Shown piece after piece: positions 62,001 to 64,000 of a stretch of 64,000 nt of DNA. A program made the position numbers and the translations under genes. The notes under the pieces were generated by a model that was given only the letters and a program-made list of their open reading frames with translations, was not told the DNA's origin and did not search any database. Numbering within the stretch: the stretch's first letter is position 1; each line of letters opens with the position of its first letter. The stretch spans positions 6,541,131 through 6,605,130 of the forward strand of contig OZ059894.1 of the NCBI GenBank assembly GCA_964057225.1, read 5' to 3'. The stretch is from Auanema rhodensis. Lineage: Eukaryota; Nematoda; Chromadorea; Rhabditida; Rhabditidae.

Positions 62001-63783
62001 CTATTAAAACATGGATATTGGTGTCATTTGGGTACTGTGGTAAGAGAATGTAATTGCCAGTTGTGGTGTGGAAGATTGGCTGTTTAAAACAAGAAGATAT
62101 TTGCTTCGGTATCTCTTTTTGATCGATTACAAGGGCTGATTGAGTGGTTGGTAACAGAATAATGCCGTCTCCAATTATCACATCATATTCACTCATGTCG
62201 ATATAGTTGCATCGATATTCATAAGGCTGTTTCTCCCATATGATGATTGAGGTATCTGATGCACATTCTCCATGATGCGCTAAGCATCCTTCAGTATTTA
62301 GTATTAAATTGGAGATTATAGTTTCATCTGGCATCCGTGTCATAACCCCTCTTTCGATAACCAATCTGGCTTTCTCTTCACATAGTTCATTATTAAAAGA
62401 TCGGCCTGGCGAGAAGGAAGGCTCGTCAGTTGCATATGTTATGCTGTCGATCTTCTTTAATTCACTCCAATTCCATCTTCTATCTCTCACTGCCAGTCTG
62501 CATTCTGCAGCTGGTATCTTTTCAATTCTCGCTATCGTTGTATTGGTATCTCTAAGGAACAAAAGGTCTCTGATACACATTTTATGAATTTCTTTGGAGC
62601 ATCTCCATGCATCCCATTCATGTGCCGTTTGATTCCTTGTATAAAGATGAACTTTTGTTCGTAAGATATGCTTTATTGGTGGTAATAAGCATTTTCGGAG
62701 AGATGGGGGACGGAGAAGGGCTCCTCCAGTAGCTTTAGTACATAGCTGGTATGCTTCAGCTGTTGTAACCAGTGATAAGATTACTGATAAAGCTACGGCT
62801 AAAGTCAAAGGAGATATCAGAGTCAAATTATTGACTCTTGAGCCTCTACCTCTGCCTCTATTGTTGTTATTTCCCCTAAAGGTACTGTTATTTCTCTGTC
62901 TATTATTGCTCATTTCTTGATTTTGTGATGCATTATGGCTTCTTTGATACCCATTTTGATTTTGATTCTGATAATTTCGACCGCGGTCACCAAAATTGCG
63001 GTTCCTAGCAAATGGGTTTTGGAAATTCCAGCCTTTTTGATTTTTTGAAAATTTATGATAATTTTGATTGTTTTGAAAGTTTGGATGATAATTGTTATAA
63101 TTATTATAATTTTGATAATTTTTATTATTAAAAGATTGATAACCTCTTGCCATACCTCTCCCACCATTGTTTCTGCGCGGGGGGAAAGTTCTTTCAATTG
63201 CGTTAACCAATAGCGCCTGAGGGTCTGCTACTTGGTTTGCAATTGATTCCTCCCAGCGAGCACTATCAACAGCCTCAGCAAAAGTTTTGGGTTTTGCTCG
63301 AATTACCCCTGGGCGTATCGTATTTTTCAAGCCTCTCAAAAATGTGGACCTCAGAATGTGATCTTTATGAGTATCACTATTAGAGAAAGCATTTAAGCTG
63401 AGGTTTCTTAACGTTTGTGCAAAACCATCAATTGATAAATCGCCTTGAGTGCTGTTTTGAAGTGTGATAAGGGCAGGGTCTTGATTGTATTCGGGACACA
63501 GCTTGGATGTTAACTCTTCTATTAGGGTAACCCAAGGTCCAGCAGTTCTGACCTTGTCAGGTAGCTCTAAATAAGCTTCCTCTGCTCTATCATTTTTCAA
63601 TAGTAATGGTAAAATAGTTAGTCTTTCGGGCATCACTAAGCCTAAGGCGTTAGAAAAGGTATTAAACTTTGCCACGAAATCTCTAAAGTTACGACTTCCG
63701 TCGTATATGGGGCAATAAGGTGAGCTTAATGCGTGCGCAATGGTAGATTTACCAGCTCCCGGAAGACGTGGTGTCTCCGTCAT
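56077..63783 (-). CDS. Ty3/gypsy-like polyprotein with glycoprotein-like insert, at least 2,568 aa
   Basis: One uninterrupted frame. By eye: Gag-like region about 25-200; Asn/Arg/Gly-rich tract 200-315 without a CCHC knuckle; hydrophobic leader 318-345 ending TTAEA; Cys- and N-glycosylation-rich ectodomain; furin-type site RDKR at 605-608; Thr-rich stalk about 905-970; transmembrane segment about 1250-1275; PPSY at 1295-1298; second hydrophobic stretch 1322-1340; retropepsin D1362 (LWDSGSS); RT with D1741 and YLDD at 1802-1805; RNase H with D1951; integrase with H2168, H2176, C2206, C2209 and D2240, D2300, E2336 (35 residues between D and E); GPY/F module with C2478 in place of the usual aromatic residue. 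It should supply particle protein, replication enzymes and integrase. The ATG at 63,781-63,783 is the only one available, but the frame stays open to the window edge, so the true start is probably outside. Family is firm; the glycoprotein reading is inference from topology. Confidence 0.9.
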   Translation of the reverse strand: MTETPRLPGAGKSTIAHALSSPYCPIYDGSRNFRDFVAKFNTFSNALGLVMPERLTILPLLLKNDRAEEAYLELPDKVRTAGPWVTLIEELTSKLCPEYNQDPALITLQNSTQGDLSIDGFAQTLRNLSLNAFSNSDTHKDHILRSTFLRGLKNTIRPGVIRAKPKTFAEAVDSARWEESIANQVADPQALLVNAIERTFPPRRNNGGRGMARGYQSFNNKNYQNYNNYNNYHPNFQNNQNYHKFSKNQKGWNFQNPFARNRNFGDRGRNYQNQNQNGYQRSHNASQNQEMSNNRQRNNSTFRGNNNNRGRGRGSRVNNLTLISPLTLAVALSVILSLVTTAEAYQLCTKATGGALLRPPSLRKCLLPPIKHILRTKVHLYTRNQTAHEWDAWRCSKEIHKMCIRDLLFLRDTNTTIARIEKIPAAECRLAVRDRRWNWSELKKIDSITYATDEPSFSPGRSFNNELCEEKARLVIERGVMTRMPDETIISNLILNTEGCLAHHGECASDTSIIIWEKQPYEYRCNYIDMSEYDVIIGDGIILLPTTQSALVIDQKEIPKQISSCFKQPIFHTTTGNYILLPQYPNDTNIHVLIEREYKKLPAKRDKRAIAECTVELNKEWIQKQEDFETLILNICPYPFLRPVMSNPGIYQIIPLIKARRAVNPSYSIIDWVSAHPEKFYFFLRSPVSDKSIQRFLQTYEIHDPEEAILYFLAQKELAATTRGAIRYLTSQQLLEQIGDRLTAHEFDEKLLEKDGSYRERAESIAMELAYTPVIFENNLSVPSRQEVLKSFVNMPPIRPTLTTDNADERIVLRNTLYLYHNLMTLRVIRPNKTAAAVDDEKFRQLTINVPDTNKLYRDKDSNYGISIGPHPRIQNPSADTRQLLIKTFLPLLEDIETPPYLTRRLSLTTTTDKPASLVQETTKSHTTRIPTTTTVETTTAAITTTLSPTTLATVTDTASRILRKQRTSSPPVETREIQAQATYTASKVNNEIQFNLNVSRRIAQDHLQYTTTLIQEELQKHFMESYESICEIQNRYLELWRSILHIEPTIAMRTILGREDIAARFVGSDIVHVHICLPLQPKAVYHNHKINDTCYLETPVITEDERLYFAAPGSRDLLTHGKEIDCEHVPTDVYYQNGEWININGSVEVKPISLFDKAQYHQLTPLKFTGANLYTNLSLRVYSMSTAIAYGASLASIRQNHVLHTIHNDPKITSAFNLLKKGSDYISKAAEFTTSAWTSVKQFLIGSIERTLIFIGSMVTIAAVLIILFVVAKFWFFRATPLTVMHVHEIDNEPPSYEETLELVSRPDQQMPDNIMKQYYPALVTFIPIAIPFVASIVSAETKLPLIYISVEDKLILALWDSGSSVSYVRLSTLKYLNMAENVKKRHLVAMAANKSTFTFYGKINLVIEIAGYEIEHTFLVSNDHDCPAPALIGLDFMKALDSENIDVSLKPSKKRLEIGNNAIPLIGNESIKHTEITVNIINLRTKTLKPDEEAPIPIKTDKPLESNEVVVLGDSGSALKSLYPTAFRDTSGVYVMFRNNTDETIAMEANSVIGQAIIGEIPACEPFKHKPILPYVPPEADWESKLPYFPRDFIKDLDLENADLTKEEKHELTKIIESHREAFLNEDRKIGLFKGPIEHTIPLRTDMDMPKPRITRIPLGKQEEIEKQVKEMLEQGIIEPSTSLFNSPVVLVKKKDDTYRFVTDFRALNNVTRKQTYVIPSISDIVDLAAGAQFFSNFDLVSGFFQISLRKSDRPLTAFTTTSGTYQYKRMPMGLCGAPHTFQTAVRYLQSKCSCKLFVYLDDLLVISDTREQHLKDIDDLLQAVEELGMKIKLKKCAFAQPEVKFLGLIVGRQGIKPDPQKVAAIQDYPAPKNATGVRAFLGMVGFFRKFMKDFARIASPLYDLTKADTEFKWENKHQEALDLLKRSLIQAPVLSPPKSDRLFIVESDGSNIAIGAVLLQPEDPKQPLKNLHPIAFASRKLVKAERNYAPIEIEALGLVYALNQFRTYILGTHTICITDHRPLTSLMTRRDLFGRLAKFQLVIQEYDIEIKYRAGQLNKVCDALSRYIGEEANDAKPETKKKKMEEIHINAINTPTIKEIQLSTPWIKRTIAEIEYRAQKNMTANDRYCVINDLLYTKPTDKKPQPAIVIPQEHPIIEEIIKVFHEDPTIAAHQGIIKTKEAILRRFYWTNMQNDITIFIKNCIKCAQRKKDPHSMTVQPIGHFEIPSKPFERVHMDVMGPFPPSKRNCTYVITMQDAFTKWSTTIAVPQITTEITIDRFLRHFVYIFGPPHRLITDRGSNFVSKKFEEMCTKLGIKHEPTLPHQKNSNGQVERLHRTLEEGLTHYLKEDLSDWDTVLPKITFAINNIQHATTGIAPYIALFGKECRMSMDAELPETITKIQEISEELLQRRPDMDKRDEIIKNRIAKNQENAKKKKDRTQRAHHRDIQPGDMVMTTIKSHQIGQKLRKSYDGPCEVINVEGSKVQIRNSSGKLQDIHKDNLKIFSPASQNISYNTRARFRESQAEEDSDIEIIEVINRNNKDSIDTEPEDENEDEIWLPRNEEE

Positions 63784-64000
63784 GGTTGGTATATCCTCAG
63801 GGTATGTGCGAGATGACGTAATCCCTTTACTGCCTGAGCTTCTCGCCGTTAAATTCTTACCTCCCTTTTTCGAGTTACCAGATGTTGGATAACTAATGGT
63901 AGGGGCGGCTGAGGAGAACCGCTTCCCTGGGAGTTTGATAATTCGACTCGTTGCCTGAGGCGTCGAATGTATTGATACGCTTGAGCTGGGTATAGCGCTA
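63784..64000 (-). other. In-frame upstream extension of the Gag coding region
   Basis: The polyprotein frame has no stop in the 72 codons before its first ATG and reads as Ser/Thr/Lys-rich sequence. No ATG occurs in frame here, so Gag most likely begins beyond the window edge. This could instead be a leader that is open by chance. Confidence 0.6.

Larger units (their letters stand above)
55007..64000 (-). mobile_element. Ty3/gypsy-like LTR retroelement, 5' end outside window
   Basis: In minus-strand order it shows a long Gag-to-integrase polyprotein frame, a 3' UTR with purine tract (rc of tctcctcgt) and an LTR-like 3' region. The order RT - RNase H - integrase, with the GPY/F motif after the integrase core, is that of the Ty3/gypsy group. 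Its terminus abuts right-family spacer after ccacgttt. The 5' LTR, primer binding site and N-terminus lie beyond the window, so LTR identity and target-site duplication cannot be checked here. Confidence 0.9.

Noticed and set aside
57253..62587. Several plus-strand open frames up to 290 codons
   Set aside because: They lie antisense to the retroelement polyprotein and show no recognisable domain.
62910..63197. 95-codon Ile/Lys-rich minus-strand frame
   Set aside because: Frame-shifted shadow of the Asn-rich Gag tract.
63690..63783. Walker-A-like GAGKST near the first Met of the polyprotein
   Set aside because: The residue five before GK is Arg, not Gly or Ala, and no other NTPase motif follows; the region reads as Gag.

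Overview
This window is eukaryotic, AT-rich and almost entirely repetitive. It looks like an invertebrate genome; a nematode is my best guess, from the style of the tRNA, Ty3/gypsy and MULE sequences. The species cannot be fixed from sequence alone. There are no ordinary host protein genes.

Most of the window (about 1-55,006) is a tandem array of one tRNA gene, tRNA-Glu with anticodon CTC. I count 181 full-length 71-nt copies: 59 on the minus strand (copies L1-L59), 7 on the plus strand (P1-P7), one minus copy (Q1) and 114 on the plus strand (R1-R114). Three more are cut in half. By eye 165 are identical and 16 carry one or two substitutions. Each sits in a unit of about 258-273 bp, with intact internal A and B boxes and a T4 Pol III terminator a few bases past the gene. 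Two spacer families exist: a left one (273 bp, with a 258-bp deletion form) and a right one (271/272 bp). Their spacers differ at roughly two dozen of 200 positions while the tRNA is unchanged.

Layout: 1-15,798 minus-strand array; fold-back junction at 15,798/15,799; 15,799-17,949 plus-strand array; 17,950-20,854 composite retroelement remnant (an unrelated LTR and leader joined to the integrase and 3' end of a Ty3/gypsy element); 20,855-21,259 short minus-strand array; 21,260-23,920 MULE DNA transposon with a 688-aa transposase, splitting tRNA halves; 23,921-55,006 plus-strand array; 55,007 to the window edge, a nearly complete minus-strand Ty3/gypsy-like element.

The right-hand retroelement encodes one long polyprotein (at least 2,568 aa, open to the window edge). 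Its apparent order is Gag - membrane glycoprotein-like region - protease - reverse transcriptase - RNase H - integrase. A glycoprotein-like block with hydrophobic leader, furin-type site, Thr-rich stalk, transmembrane segment and PPxY motif before the protease is unusual. The left remnant is a close relative of its 3' third.

The array appears to have grown by repeated unequal exchange (nested multi-unit duplications, shared private variants), and mobile elements lie at two of its three orientation switches and at its right end.
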